Below, piece by piece: positions 1 through 10,100 of a stretch of 64,000 nt of DNA. The notes under the pieces are model-generated. The model was given only the letters and a program-made list of their open reading frames with translations. It did not search any database and was not told where the DNA came from. The stretch covers positions 54,531 to 118,530 of the forward strand of contig JANLRD010000276.1 of assembly GCA_031368215.1 (NCBI GenBank), in the 5' to 3' direction. Source of the stretch: JANLQX01 sp031368215. GTDB taxonomy: Bacteria; Actinomycetota; Acidimicrobiia; Acidimicrobiales; JANYDT01. Position 1 is the first letter of the stretch. Each line of letters starts with the position of its first letter. Position numbers and translations under genes: made by a program.

Positions 1-1441
1 TGCCGAGCAGCGCCAAGTCGTCGGCACCGGAGATCTCGGCGACCACGAGCATCGGAGACGCGAAGCCGGGGCCGAAGGATGCGGCGATCGTGTCGTACGC
101 GACGCGGGCGTCGGTGCCCTTCGGCAGGTTGCCCTCGTCGGCGAAGCCGAGACGCAGAGACAGCACGGGGGCGGCGAGGAGTCCGAGGGCGATGAAGCCG
201 ACGATGGCCATCGGCCACGGCCGATGCTGGACCACACGGCTCCAGCGATACCAGATCGTTTCGCGCAGCGGCTTCTCCGCCCGGTGCGGAAGCTCTCGCC
301 GAAGAGCAGGAACGAAGAAGCTGGCGATCAACGTGCCGGCAATGCCGACGACTCCGATCAGACCGACCGCGTTGATCTTGACGCCCAGCCCGAGAAACGC
401 AACGGCGAGGAAACCCGCCGAGATGATCCCGCGCCAACGTGTGATGGCGACCCGCGCTCCGGCAAAGCCGAGCAGCGCAGGAAGCAGGGTCATCGTGGCC
501 GCGAGCACGGCCAGCACGGTGATCGCCGCGCCCGTTGCGAGCCCCTGGATGAACTTGAGGCCCATCAGCCACATGCCCATGACGCTGATCACCACGGTCA
601 CGCCGGCGAACACGACGGCGCGCCCGGCGGTGTCCATCGACTCCACTGTCGCATCCTCGAACGACATCCCGGCGCGCAGGTTGTCGCGGTATCGGGTGAG
701 GATGAAGAGCGCGTAGTCAATGCCAACGCCGAGACCGATCATGATCGCCACGAACGACGTGAAATCGGGGATCTGGATGACGCGCGACAGGAGCACGACG
801 ATCCCGGAACCCACGAAGATGCCCGAGATCGCGGTCCCGATCGGCAGACCCATGGCGAGCACCGACCCGAACGCCAGGATCAAGATCACCACCGCGAACG
901 CGAGACCGATGAGCTCGGAGGCCGGGGGCTTGAACTCGGCGAACGTCTGACCGCCGAGCAAGACCTCGGTACCCTCGATCTGGGGAACCGCCGCACGAAT
1001 CGCCTTGCCGATCTTGTTCACGCGCTCTTGGCCGACGCCGCGCGCCAGGTCGACGTTGGCATACGCGACCCTTCCAGCATTCGGACCCGACGTCGCGATC
1101 TGTTCCGCGCCCCGGGGCGAGAAGGGTGACGCCACTGTCACCTGAGGGATCTTCGCGACGGTTGCGAAGAGCTTCTCCAGCGGCACGCGCACGGCCGGGT
1201 CGTCGAAGCTCCTGTCCGTCTTCACCACGATCTGCCCACCGAACCCGTTCGAGTCGATCCCGAAACCCTTGCGGAGCACGTCGAAGCCCTTGGTGCTCTC
1301 CGTCCGCTTCAGGCCGAACTCGGTTCGGTAGTTCGGGCCGACGGCACCCTGCGCTGCGCCGATGACGACAAAGGCGATCACCCAGAGCCCGAGAACGATG
1401 CGACGTCGGCGGAAGCAGAACCGAGCGAGAGAGGCAAGCAC
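1..1441 (-). CDS. MMPL/RND-family membrane transporter (N-terminal part, runs off the window)
   Basis: The reverse-strand reading opens with a GTG at 1441, 6-7 bases after an AGGAG ribosome site, and is still open at base 1. About 480 residues are visible. One N-terminal membrane segment (IVLGLWVIAFVVIGAAQG) is followed by an extracytoplasmic domain of about 150 residues. A block of several hydrophobic helices then carries the MMPL-like stretch GLGVGIDYALFILTRYRDNL and continues through GVTVVISVMGMWLMGL. A second half begins after HRPWPMAIVGFIALGLL. This matches the proton-driven MMPL exporters, which move lipids or hydrophobic compounds across the actinobacterial membrane. The substrate cannot be read from sequence. 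The gene lies downstream of pbpC on the same strand with a 176-bp gap, so it probably has its own promoter. Family confidence is high; the cargo is unknown. Confidence 0.9.
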   Translation of the reverse strand, partial: MLASLARFCFRRRRIVLGLWVIAFVVIGAAQGAVGPNYRTEFGLKRTESTKGFDVLRKGFGIDSNGFGGQIVVKTDRSFDDPAVRVPLEKLFATVAKIPQVTVASPFSPRGAEQIATSGPNAGRVAYANVDLARGVGQERVNKIGKAIRAAVPQIEGTEVLLGGQTFAEFKPPASELIGLAFAVVILILAFGSVLAMGLPIGTAISGIFVGSGIVVLLSRVIQIPDFTSFVAIMIGLGVGIDYALFILTRYRDNLRAGMSFEDATVESMDTAGRAVVFAGVTVVISVMGMWLMGLKFIQGLATGAAITVLAVLAATMTLLPALLGFAGARVAITRWRGIISAGFLAVAFLGLGVKINAVGLIGVVGIAGTLIASFFVPALRRELPHRAEKPLRETIWYRWSRVVQHRPWPMAIVGFIALGLLAAPVLSLRLGFADEGNLPKGTDARVAYDTIAASFGPGFASPMLVVAEISGADDLALLG

Positions 1442-1543
1442 AAACAACTCCTGATGAAAGGGACGGATGGGCTGCCGAAGAGGCGGCCGGGAAACGCGAC
1501 TTCCGACCGTAGCCAAGCGATCGCGCGCACCATCGACGAGACC

Positions 1544-1559
1544 GGTGACTGTCGTCACC
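1544..1559. promoter_or_regulatory. Palindrome upstream of the MMPL gene, possible operator
   Basis: GGTGAC-tgtc-GTCACC is a perfect 6+6 bp inverted repeat about 100 bp upstream of the MMPL start, in the pbpC-MMPL gap. Its size resembles a TetR-type operator, and such repressors often control MMPL genes. No regulator gene is visible in the window, so the role is inference. Confidence 0.3.
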
Positions 1560-1617
1560 CGGACGGTCGAGCAGCGGTCAGCGGTGCAGGCCGAGCGCAG
1601 GCGCGAGGCCGTACGAA

Positions 1618-4074
1618 TCAGGTCCGGACCGTGAACCGCTGGCACGCGCGGGTGCCAGCGGCGTCGACGACGCACGCCTCATGTCGGCCGGTGACGGGAC
1701 GCCACCAGCCGCCGTCGACCCGAGCCCTGTTCACGGTGAACGAATACGGCGGCGAACCTCCGATGGCCCGGAGGGCGAGCTCCTGCGCGAGCGCACGGGT
1801 CGGATCGAGCACGTAGATGCCGCGGCCGCTGGGTGAGAGCACGCTCAGCGGCGCCGATGGCGCCGTTCGAACCTTGTCGCCGGGTTTCGCTCCGGACGCC
1901 GCACCCGGGCGGGCCGGATCGTCGCTCGACGACGCCACCGCCACCTGGCGCGGATCGTCGGCGCGCACCCACTCCTCCACCCGCTCGGTGCACGACGAGC
2001 GGTGGCACACCGCCGCCCGGACCAGCCCACCCGGGGCTTCGGGGAGAAGGGCTCGTGTGGGGTCGTTGCGGAGGCGTTCGTCGGCCGCCAGCATGACCGC
2101 CCGGAACACCGGCCCGGCGCCGGTGACCCCGCTCGCCCGACGCAAGGGCGTCCGGTCGAAGTTGCCGACCCACACGCCGACCGTTACCCGCCCCGACGAA
2201 CCGATCACCCAGTTGTCGTGGAAGTCCGACGACGTCCCCGTCTTCGCCGAAACGGGAAAGTCGAAACGCAACGCACTCGATCGACCGAAGGCCGGTGCGC
2301 GTGCCTCGTTGTCGGCGAGCACGTCGGTGACCAGGAATGCCGCCTGGCGTGACACGACACGTTCCCCTTCCTGCACCGGCGCAGGCTCACTGATCACCGG
2401 CTGCAGGGAGCGTCCGCCGCGGGCAAACGAGGCGTAGGCCGCAGTGAGATGCAGGAGATCGACCTCGGCCGCACCGAGAGCCATGGACAACCCGTAGGTG
2501 GAGTTCGGCAGCGTGATCCCGGATCTCCGCAAGAGGGCGGCGAGATCGTCCGGTCCGTGTTCGGCCAAGACCCGGACTGCGGGGACGTTGACCGACTGCG
2601 CGAGTGCCTCACGAAGCGTCAGCTCACCGCGGAAACGCTTGTCGTAGTTCCGTGGACGGAATTCTCGCGACGCACCGGTAGCGACGAAGGGTGCGTCGTC
2701 GACCAGGTCGCCTGGTCCCGCTCCTTCGTCGAAAGCCAGGGCGTAGACGAAGGCTTTGATGATCGAGCCGGTCTGGCGAGGTTGGCGAACGCCGTCGATC
2801 ATGCCGCCCCGATCGGCGGTGAGAGCGCCCGACCACCCTCCGCTTCCCTCGTAGGCGCGAATCGCGCCGGTGGCGTTGTCGAGAACGACGACCGAGACGT
2901 TCGCCGCTCCATAGGACGCCAGCAGCTTTCGCTGGTGCGCAGCGATCCCGGCAACATCGGCCTGCAGGGCGGCGTCGATCGTGGTGACGATACGCGTGCT
3001 TTCATCCAAGCCTTTACTATCTGTACGCTTACTATGCAGGGGCCTATTATCAGTGCGCGTAGCATCGCTGGGCCCAGCTTTACCGGAGCCTCTGTCCGGG
3101 TTCGGGCAGACGACCGAAGCGCAGATCGATCCGTCGCGGACAGCTCGGACGAAGTGCGGCGCAATCGGCGTCGGGAGGGAGGCCGAGATCCGGATCGGTT
3201 CTTTGCGCGCCGCCGTCTCCTCGCGTCGAGAGATGGCACCCATCCCGCGCAGTCGGCTGAGAATCCATCGCTGACGGGTCAACGCGGCGGTCGGACTACG
3301 CCGGGGATCGAAGCGCGACGGCCGTTGAGGAATCGCCGCCAGGTATGCCGCCTGGGCCCACGTCAGCTGCGACGGCGAGATCTCGAAGTAGGCCTGGGCG
3401 GCGGCATCCGCCCCGACGACGGCACCGCCGTACGGTGCTTCCGCCAGGTACGACGACAGGATCTTTTGTTTGCTGAAACGGTGCTCCAACCGCACGGCGT
3501 AGAGCGCTTCGCGTACTTTCTCGGCGATCCCCCGGTTGGCCCGGCCGCCCCTCGCCGCGGTCCTGCGGACCTTGACGAGTTGCTGGGTGATCGTCGATCC
3601 CCCCTGCACCAGAGCACCGGCGCGCACGTCGGCCGCCACTGCTCGGCCTACGGCAAACGGATCGACGCCGACATGCGACGCGAATCGCTCGTCCTCGGCG
3701 GCGATCGTGGCCGCGGCCAACCGAGGTGCCAGCCGGGAAAGCGGGAATCGGCCCGACGATCCTCCGGCCGACGCGCCCGCCGACGCGAGCCCGAGGACGC
3801 GCGCCGACACTGCGTCGAGCGGGACGCCGTGGCGGTCCAGCACGGCGATGCCGACCGATGGCGCACGCACGCTGGCCGGAACCGGGCCGAGCCGAACGAG
3901 CGACCCCGTCGCGACGAGCACGGCAGCGGCCAACGCGCTGCGGCGCGCCCACCGCCGGCGTCGCAGACGGCGAGGAGCCGCCGGACTCGGCCCGCCCTCG
4001 GGTGAGGGCGAGGGCGATACCGGTGACGCTGCCACTGGCGATAGAGCTAGCGATGGAGATGGCGTACCGGTCAT
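1618..4074 (-). CDS. pbpC: Penicillin-binding protein 1C (transglycosylase/transpeptidase)
   Basis: This 818-residue bifunctional peptidoglycan synthase has a Pro/Ser-rich cytoplasmic N-terminus and one membrane anchor near residues 45-65. The GT51 glycosyltransferase domain shows EDERFASHVGVDPFAVGRAV and GGSTITQQLVK. The transpeptidase domain has SxxK in TGSIIKAFVY, the SVN triad in AQSVNVPAVR and the KTG motif in SAKTGTSS. The last 80 residues match the BiPBP_C domain that marks PBP1C (SVLSPSGRGIYVLDP). All catalytic motifs are intact. The gene follows the alpha-2-macroglobulin gene with a 38-bp gap, the same pairing as Escherichia coli yfhM-pbpC. An odd linker of about 30 residues around residues 330-360, between the two catalytic domains, uses codons unlike the rest of the gene. 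The symbol follows the E. coli homologue. Confidence 0.93.
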   Translation of the reverse strand: MTGTPSPSLALSPVAASPVSPSPSPEGGPSPAAPRRLRRRRWARRSALAAAVLVATGSLVRLGPVPASVRAPSVGIAVLDRHGVPLDAVSARVLGLASAGASAGGSSGRFPLSRLAPRLAAATIAAEDERFASHVGVDPFAVGRAVAADVRAGALVQGGSTITQQLVKVRRTAARGGRANRGIAEKVREALYAVRLEHRFSKQKILSSYLAEAPYGGAVVGADAAAQAYFEISPSQLTWAQAAYLAAIPQRPSRFDPRRSPTAALTRQRWILSRLRGMGAISRREETAARKEPIRISASLPTPIAPHFVRAVRDGSICASVVCPNPDRGSGKAGPSDATRTDNRPLHSKRTDSKGLDESTRIVTTIDAALQADVAGIAAHQRKLLASYGAANVSVVVLDNATGAIRAYEGSGGWSGALTADRGGMIDGVRQPRQTGSIIKAFVYALAFDEGAGPGDLVDDAPFVATGASREFRPRNYDKRFRGELTLREALAQSVNVPAVRVLAEHGPDDLAALLRRSGITLPNSTYGLSMALGAAEVDLLHLTAAYASFARGGRSLQPVISEPAPVQEGERVVSRQAAFLVTDVLADNEARAPAFGRSSALRFDFPVSAKTGTSSDFHDNWVIGSSGRVTVGVWVGNFDRTPLRRASGVTGAGPVFRAVMLAADERLRNDPTRALLPEAPGGLVRAAVCHRSSCTERVEEWVRADDPRQVAVASSSDDPARPGAASGAKPGDKVRTAPSAPLSVLSPSGRGIYVLDPTRALAQELALRAIGGSPPYSFTVNRARVDGGWWRPVTGRHEACVVDAAGTRACQRFTVRT

Positions 4075-4112
4075 GGTCCCAGTCCCGACACTGTCCGGAG
4101 CGGAGGTGCCGC

Positions 4113-7100
4113 TCAGCGCTTCGGCGCCGTCACCGTGACAACGGTTGGCGCCGAACGGCCGTAGACACTTGTCCGGTACATCTCTTCGGCATGGGTCGGC
4201 GCGGCGACGAACCGTCCCGGAGCAGTGGCCCGAGCCGTGTAGGTGTAACGGAACGTACCGGGCTCGAGCTGCGTGGCGAAGAGCAGCACGCGATCGTCTC
4301 GCACCTCGGTGTGATCGACACCTGCGGACTCCGCGGTCGAGACGCCATCGGTGGAGTCGACCGTTGGGGTGGACCCGGTGTCGCCGCTGCCCTCCGTCGA
4401 TCCGGTCGCCGTGGACACCAACTTGGCGTCGAGCGCCTCGAAACCGGCGGGGAGCGCGTCGTCGACGACGACGTTGCTGCGACGGTCGGGCGTCGTGACG
4501 ATCAACTCGACCGTTACCAGGTCACCGGCGGCGAACGTCGTCGCCGGCCTTCCGAAGATCGATTTGACTCCGTTGTACGGGAAGTACGAGCGCTCGACGC
4601 TGAACCCCTGATTGCGGGCTTTGAGCGTCTCGGCAGGAAGGGCATAGCGAAGCTGCGCGGACCAGTGGAGCGTGCCCTGGCCCTTCGCCGCGGCCGCGAG
4701 CGGGAAGCTCGCCGCGCCGAGGTCACGCAAGGGGAACTGCGTCGACACGACGTCGAGCGAGGTCGGTCCGAGCTTCTCGGTGAGGGCGACTGCGCCGGCC
4801 TTGACCAGGGCATCGATCGACGGCTTCACCTTTTCGCTGAACCGGGCGATGTCGGTGAACGACCGGAGCACGGCCCCGTTGCTGTAGGTGTCGCCCCACG
4901 TGCCGTTCGTCCGCTTGTTCAACAACCAACGAGACATCGGCGCGATGAGCGGATGGTAGGGGTCGACCTTCGTCAGCAGCGAGAGAAGGTCGGCGGTTGC
5001 CACGACGGAGCCCGAGCCCCGGTACGAGAACCACGAGCCGTACCAGTCCTCCGGTGCCTCCACCGACGCCTCGTCGCCGTCGAGGCGCACCGAGGCGAGC
5101 AGGTCGCGGAACAGCCGTTCCGGGACCGTTCCGGTGTCACCTGCCGCGAGCATGGCATCGAGCAGCGCAACCTGCTCGGTGTAGGGCACCGAGTCGTCAG
5201 CCGCAAGCTCATTGGCGAGGGTCGTGACGAGACCACGTTCGGGCCGACCGGCACGAGCGAGTACCGCAGCCACCGTGGCTCGCGCCGTGGTGATGTCGCC
5301 GGCGCCTTCCTGACCGTCACCGGTGGTGAGATCGCGGACCTGGCCACTGAGGTGATCACGAAGCTGGGCGATCATGCCGGGCGGCGTCCGGAACTTCGCT
5401 GCCCGGGCTTCGAGCAGAAGATCGAGCACCTTTGCGGTCAGGAACGTGTCGCTCACCGTCCCGCCAGGCCAGTACGACAGTCCTCCGTCGTCGGCCCAAT
5501 ACTGCGTCAGGTTGTTCAGCTCGGCCTGGACGCGCGTCTTCAGGGCAGCGGGAGCCAACCCGGGCAGCTCGTAGCGGCCCTCCAGGGACGACAGCGCCAA
5601 GATGACCTTCAATCGTGACGAGCGCTGCTCCAGGCATCCGTACGGATAGTCGACGAGCGACTCGACCGATTCCTGGAGACCGGCGAGGTTCGACGACGAC
5701 ACCCGGAGTGTCAGTCCACCGACGCCGGCGATGGCTCCGGCCGGCACCTTCACGGTCTCGACCGGACCCACCGCGCCTGCGGCTGTGGCCTTCACCTGTC
5801 CGGACGTGGCGACGGTATCGAAGCGCTGCGTGAGCAGCACAGGGATCGATGCGGCCGCGGCGTCCTTCGTCCCGGGCGACGAACCGTCGCCGAAGGTGCC
5901 GCGCAAGGTCAGCGCGGCATCGCCGAGTTTCGTTGCTCGCAGGGTGAAGCGGACCTCCGTCGGTGAGGACCCCAACGCCGGCAGCGTGATGCTCTTCGGT
6001 CCATCGAGCGTGAGGGGGCTGTCGGCCGGAAGGTCGAGGGTGACGGTGGCCGGCCCGGTGGTGCCGGAAAGGTTCTGGACCACGGCGCCGGCCTCAAACC
6101 GGTCGCCGATCGACACGAAGCGAGGCAGCGCCGGACGAACCTGGAAGGGGGTCGAGATGCGAAGTTCGGAATCGTCGGAGCCGAAGCGGTCTGCGCCACT
6201 CGTGGCCACGGCGATCACGCGGTAGGCCGTGAGGGACTCTGGCAGCTTCAGCGCCACGGTGGCCTCGCCGTTGTCTCCGACCTTCACCGAAGCAGACCAG
6301 GCGGCGAGGATCCGGAAGTCGGTTCGGACGCCGTTGCCAGTGTCGTCCTCACCGCCGCCACCACCAGGCTCGGGGGAGAACGCCGGCGCGGCGTCGCCCT
6401 TGGCGGCGTCGGCGAACTCGTCGGCACCGACCTTGACCAGTCGCATGCGGCTGTCGCTGGTGCTCACGTCGAGATTGCGCTGCTCATAGAAGGCGCTCAG
6501 GAGATCGGGTGTTTGGTAGTTCGTGAGCCGGAGCACCCCCTCGTCGACCGCCCAGAGGGTCACTTCACCGGAGGCGGGCTTGCCGTCGGCACCGACGACT
6601 TTGACGGTGGCGGTGCCCTCGGCACCGGGGAGGTACTCCTTGCGGTCGGCCGACACCGCTACCTTGAGCTTCTGCGCGGTCGGCGGCACCGGCAGGTTCA
6701 CCGAACCGGTGAGCACCGCGGGTCTCCCCCGGTCACCGTTGGTCGACGCCATCGGTTCCGTCCGCCCCTTCGTCAGCGTGACCGACGCGTAGACGTTCGG
6801 GGTGAACTCGGCGGCGATCGGCACATCGATCACCGCGGCCGAACTCGTCACCTCGAATCGCCGGGCCTCGACCACACCATTGCGCTCGAGCGTCAGGAGA
6901 CCCGATGCCTTCGTCCACGGTGACTTGATCAAGATCTTGGCCGTGTCGCCGGCGGCGTAGGTTTGCTTGTCGGCGACCAGTTCGACGGTCGGCGAGTCGC
7001 TGTTCTCCTCCCACGCGACTTCGCCGGCACCGATCACGTAGTCGATCAACCCGGATTCGAGATAGTTCTGCCGGGCGTCGGAACCGAAGACCCGGATCTC

Positions 7101-10100
7101 GTAGGTACCCGGCTTGTCCGGCGTGAACGCGACCGTGGTCGCCGCATCAGCCGTCGACGTGAATTCCTTCGAGCCGATCTCCTTCTCGCGCCATCCACCT
7201 TCCCTGACCCGGTCGCCGTTGGACGAAACCCGCTCCACCGAGACCCAGTCCCACCGGAACAGCTTCGCCGTGCCCTTGACCGCACCGATCACGGCACCCT
7301 TCGGCGTGGCCGCAACGATCTCTGCGGTGAGGGCCTTGCCGGCGCGGGCGAACGAACCGGTCCGACGGACGCCGAAGCTGAACTCACCGGGGTAGACGAT
7401 GGTCGTGGCCCGGGCGGCGAAGGCCTGCCGGCTGACGTCGGAGACCTCCGCCTCGAAGGTGACTTCGAGCGGACGGTGACGTCGGGTTTCGACGGGAAGT
7501 GAACCGGTGGCAGTGGTGACACCGCCGGCGCCGATCGTCTCCGGGAGCGACGCGTTCGTCAGCTCGTTCGGCGTGTCCGGTGCGCATGTGTTGTTCACGT
7601 CGTAGAAGCACTGGTAGTCCCACGAGAACGAGTTCGGGTCGAGGCCTTTGACCTTCACCGGCGGGGACATGTAGGACGCGTAGATGCCGACGTTCCAGCG
7701 GACGGATCCGTCAGCGAGGGGCGCGCCGAAGAGGTATCGACTGGTCGCCGTGGCACTGAGGTCGTCGCCGCGGATGGCCTGCGCGCCGGCCTTCACGTCG
7801 ACCACGAAGTCCGGTCGACGGAACGACGTGACGAGGAACGAGGCGTACGCGCCGGGAACGTTCACGGAGTACACGCCTTGGGATGCCCCGGAGGGAACGG
7901 CGAAGGCGAGGTCGAACGATCCCGCCGGCGAGACCTTCACCGATCGCCGGACGATGCGTGCACCACGACCGTCCTGCACGGTCAGCGGGAGTTCCACGAT
8001 CGACTTCGGAAGCGCGCTTAGCTTCTCGAGCTCCTCCATGCGGAGGACACCCTTCACATGCACGCGGTCGCCGAGGCGGTACACGCCGCGGTCGGTGAAC
8101 ATGGAGCCCTTGAGCGTGGCACCGGGGGTCAGCTTGGCATCGAGGGCCAGTCGCTCCTTTCGATCGGCGAGCTCTTGGGCCGAGGCCGAGCTCTCGTCGA
8201 ACTCGTAGGAGTAGTCGTCGCCCCACGTCCGCCAGCGGGTCTGGGCGTATGCCGTGTCGTCGGTTCCATCGGTCTTTGCTTCGACGATGGCGACGACGTC
8301 GCACGAACCGCAGCCGCGGTCAGGATGCGGCGGAGCGGTGACGACACCGTCGGCGTTCGTCTTGCCCGACCAGTAAGAGGCCTTGCCTTCGGCGAACAGC
8401 GAGATGGACGCACCCTTGACCGGTTCGCCCGTGGACAGCGAAGTGACCGCGACGACGACGTTCGACCGCGAGGCCTTGAGTGTCACGCCGAGGTCGGTCC
8501 GCTGCACCAGCATGACCTGCCATCCGGTGACGCCGCCGACGTCGCGGTCACGTCGCGAGCCGAGCGTCACGAACGGTGTCCCGTTGCCGTTGTAGCGCGA
8601 GCCCGGGACGATCGCTCCCGGGCGCACGGCGACGAGGAACACTCCACGTTCCTTCTTCGCAGTGGCGTCCTTGGCCGCTCCACCGAGACGAACCGACTGG
8701 ATACCCGTCTGATCGGCGGCCTTGCCGATCGGAATCGCCCGCGGCGTCTCCTTCGCCAGCGACAGTGGCTTCGCCTTCGGCAGACCGGCGTAGGACCGGG
8801 CGATCTGGACGATGTCCGCCGGAGCGACGGTGCGCGAGATCACGTCGAGCGAGGTCACGTTGCGGACCCTCGTTCGAATCGACGAAACCGTGGGCTCGAC
8901 GACGAGCTCACCGCCCGGCACCTGGGTGAACGTGGACAGCCGACCGAAGGTGACGAGCCGAACGGCGTCGTAGCCGAGGGTGCCGTCGAGCGTCGGCGTG
9001 TCCTTGCCCACCGTGATCTCATACGACCGACCAGGCTCGAACGTGGCCCAGTTGAGCTGCAACACGTCGCTGCTCGAGAGGTCGTCCGACGCGTCCGCCG
9101 GGGTCACATACGTCGTGACCGCATTTGTCTTTGTGTTACGTACACGTATCATTCCGTCGAGCGCCCGACCGAGCGGACTCACGCCGAGGATGTCCAAGGG
9201 CTTGAGCGACTCGGGGTCGCAACCCTTTCGACAGCCACGGGTCACCAGGAATGGGGTTCGGAGCGTGGCCGGACCGGCGACCGCGCGAGGGAGCGCGGCA
9301 AGAGGTCCGGCGTCGGACACGATCCCGGAACCGAGCACCGCCCAGATGCGGGCATCTGCCGGCGGATTCTTCTCGAGCGAGACCACCGTGCAGACCCCGG
9401 ACTGCGGGTCATCGACGTTGCACCGCTCGTCGCGCAGGAACGACACCTTCGACGCCACCGTTGTGCGCGTGGCGGTGGCGGCGAGGCGGTCCTCGAACGC
9501 CTGCGTGCCGGCAGGGTCCTTGGCCCGCATCACCGCGAGTTCGTCGACGGTGGGACGGTACCGATCCATGCTCACCTTGACGGGCCGGAACTCCATCGTC
9601 GTGTTTGCTGCCAGCACCTCGCCTCGGACGTTCGGAACGCACGTCAGCCGGAGCGTGCGCAGTCCAACGTCGGCTGTCTGAACGCCTTCCGCACCGGAGA
9701 AGGAACACTGTGGACGCGGCGTCTCGAATGTGGTGGTCGAGGGAGTCGCCAGCGTCGTGCCGTCGAGGGCCTTCAATCCGCTCACGGTGACGGTGAAGGC
9801 CGTGGCGAGTGGGAGCGCGCGTTTCGGCTCGAACAGCAGCGTGCGGGTGGACGCCCATCGAAAGGCCCCGACGACCGGCGGGGTGATCTTCACGAATGGC
9901 GATGGATCGAGCTGTCCGCCGATGTCGCCGAGCGCCGCCACGGGCCGGTCGAACAGCCAGCGCAGGACCGTCCGATCGGCTGTGCGCAGACGGCCGGTCG
10001 GGGTCGCCAGCGCCACGCGAAGCGCTGCATCAGCCTTCGGTACCTGCAGTTTGGCGTACGACCCACCGATCGTTCCGGCCGCGGACGAGCCGGTGGAGCT

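Noticed and set aside
2449..4005. A 518-codon plus-strand open frame opposite pbpC
   Set aside because: It has no recognisable domain and an Arg/Gly-rich shadow composition. The minus strand encodes an intact PBP1C with all motifs.
8869..8883. GTTCGAATC resembling a tRNA T-arm
   Set aside because: It is inside the A2M coding sequence, with no matching acceptor stem, anticodon arm or D-loop around it. No tRNA was found anywhere in the window.
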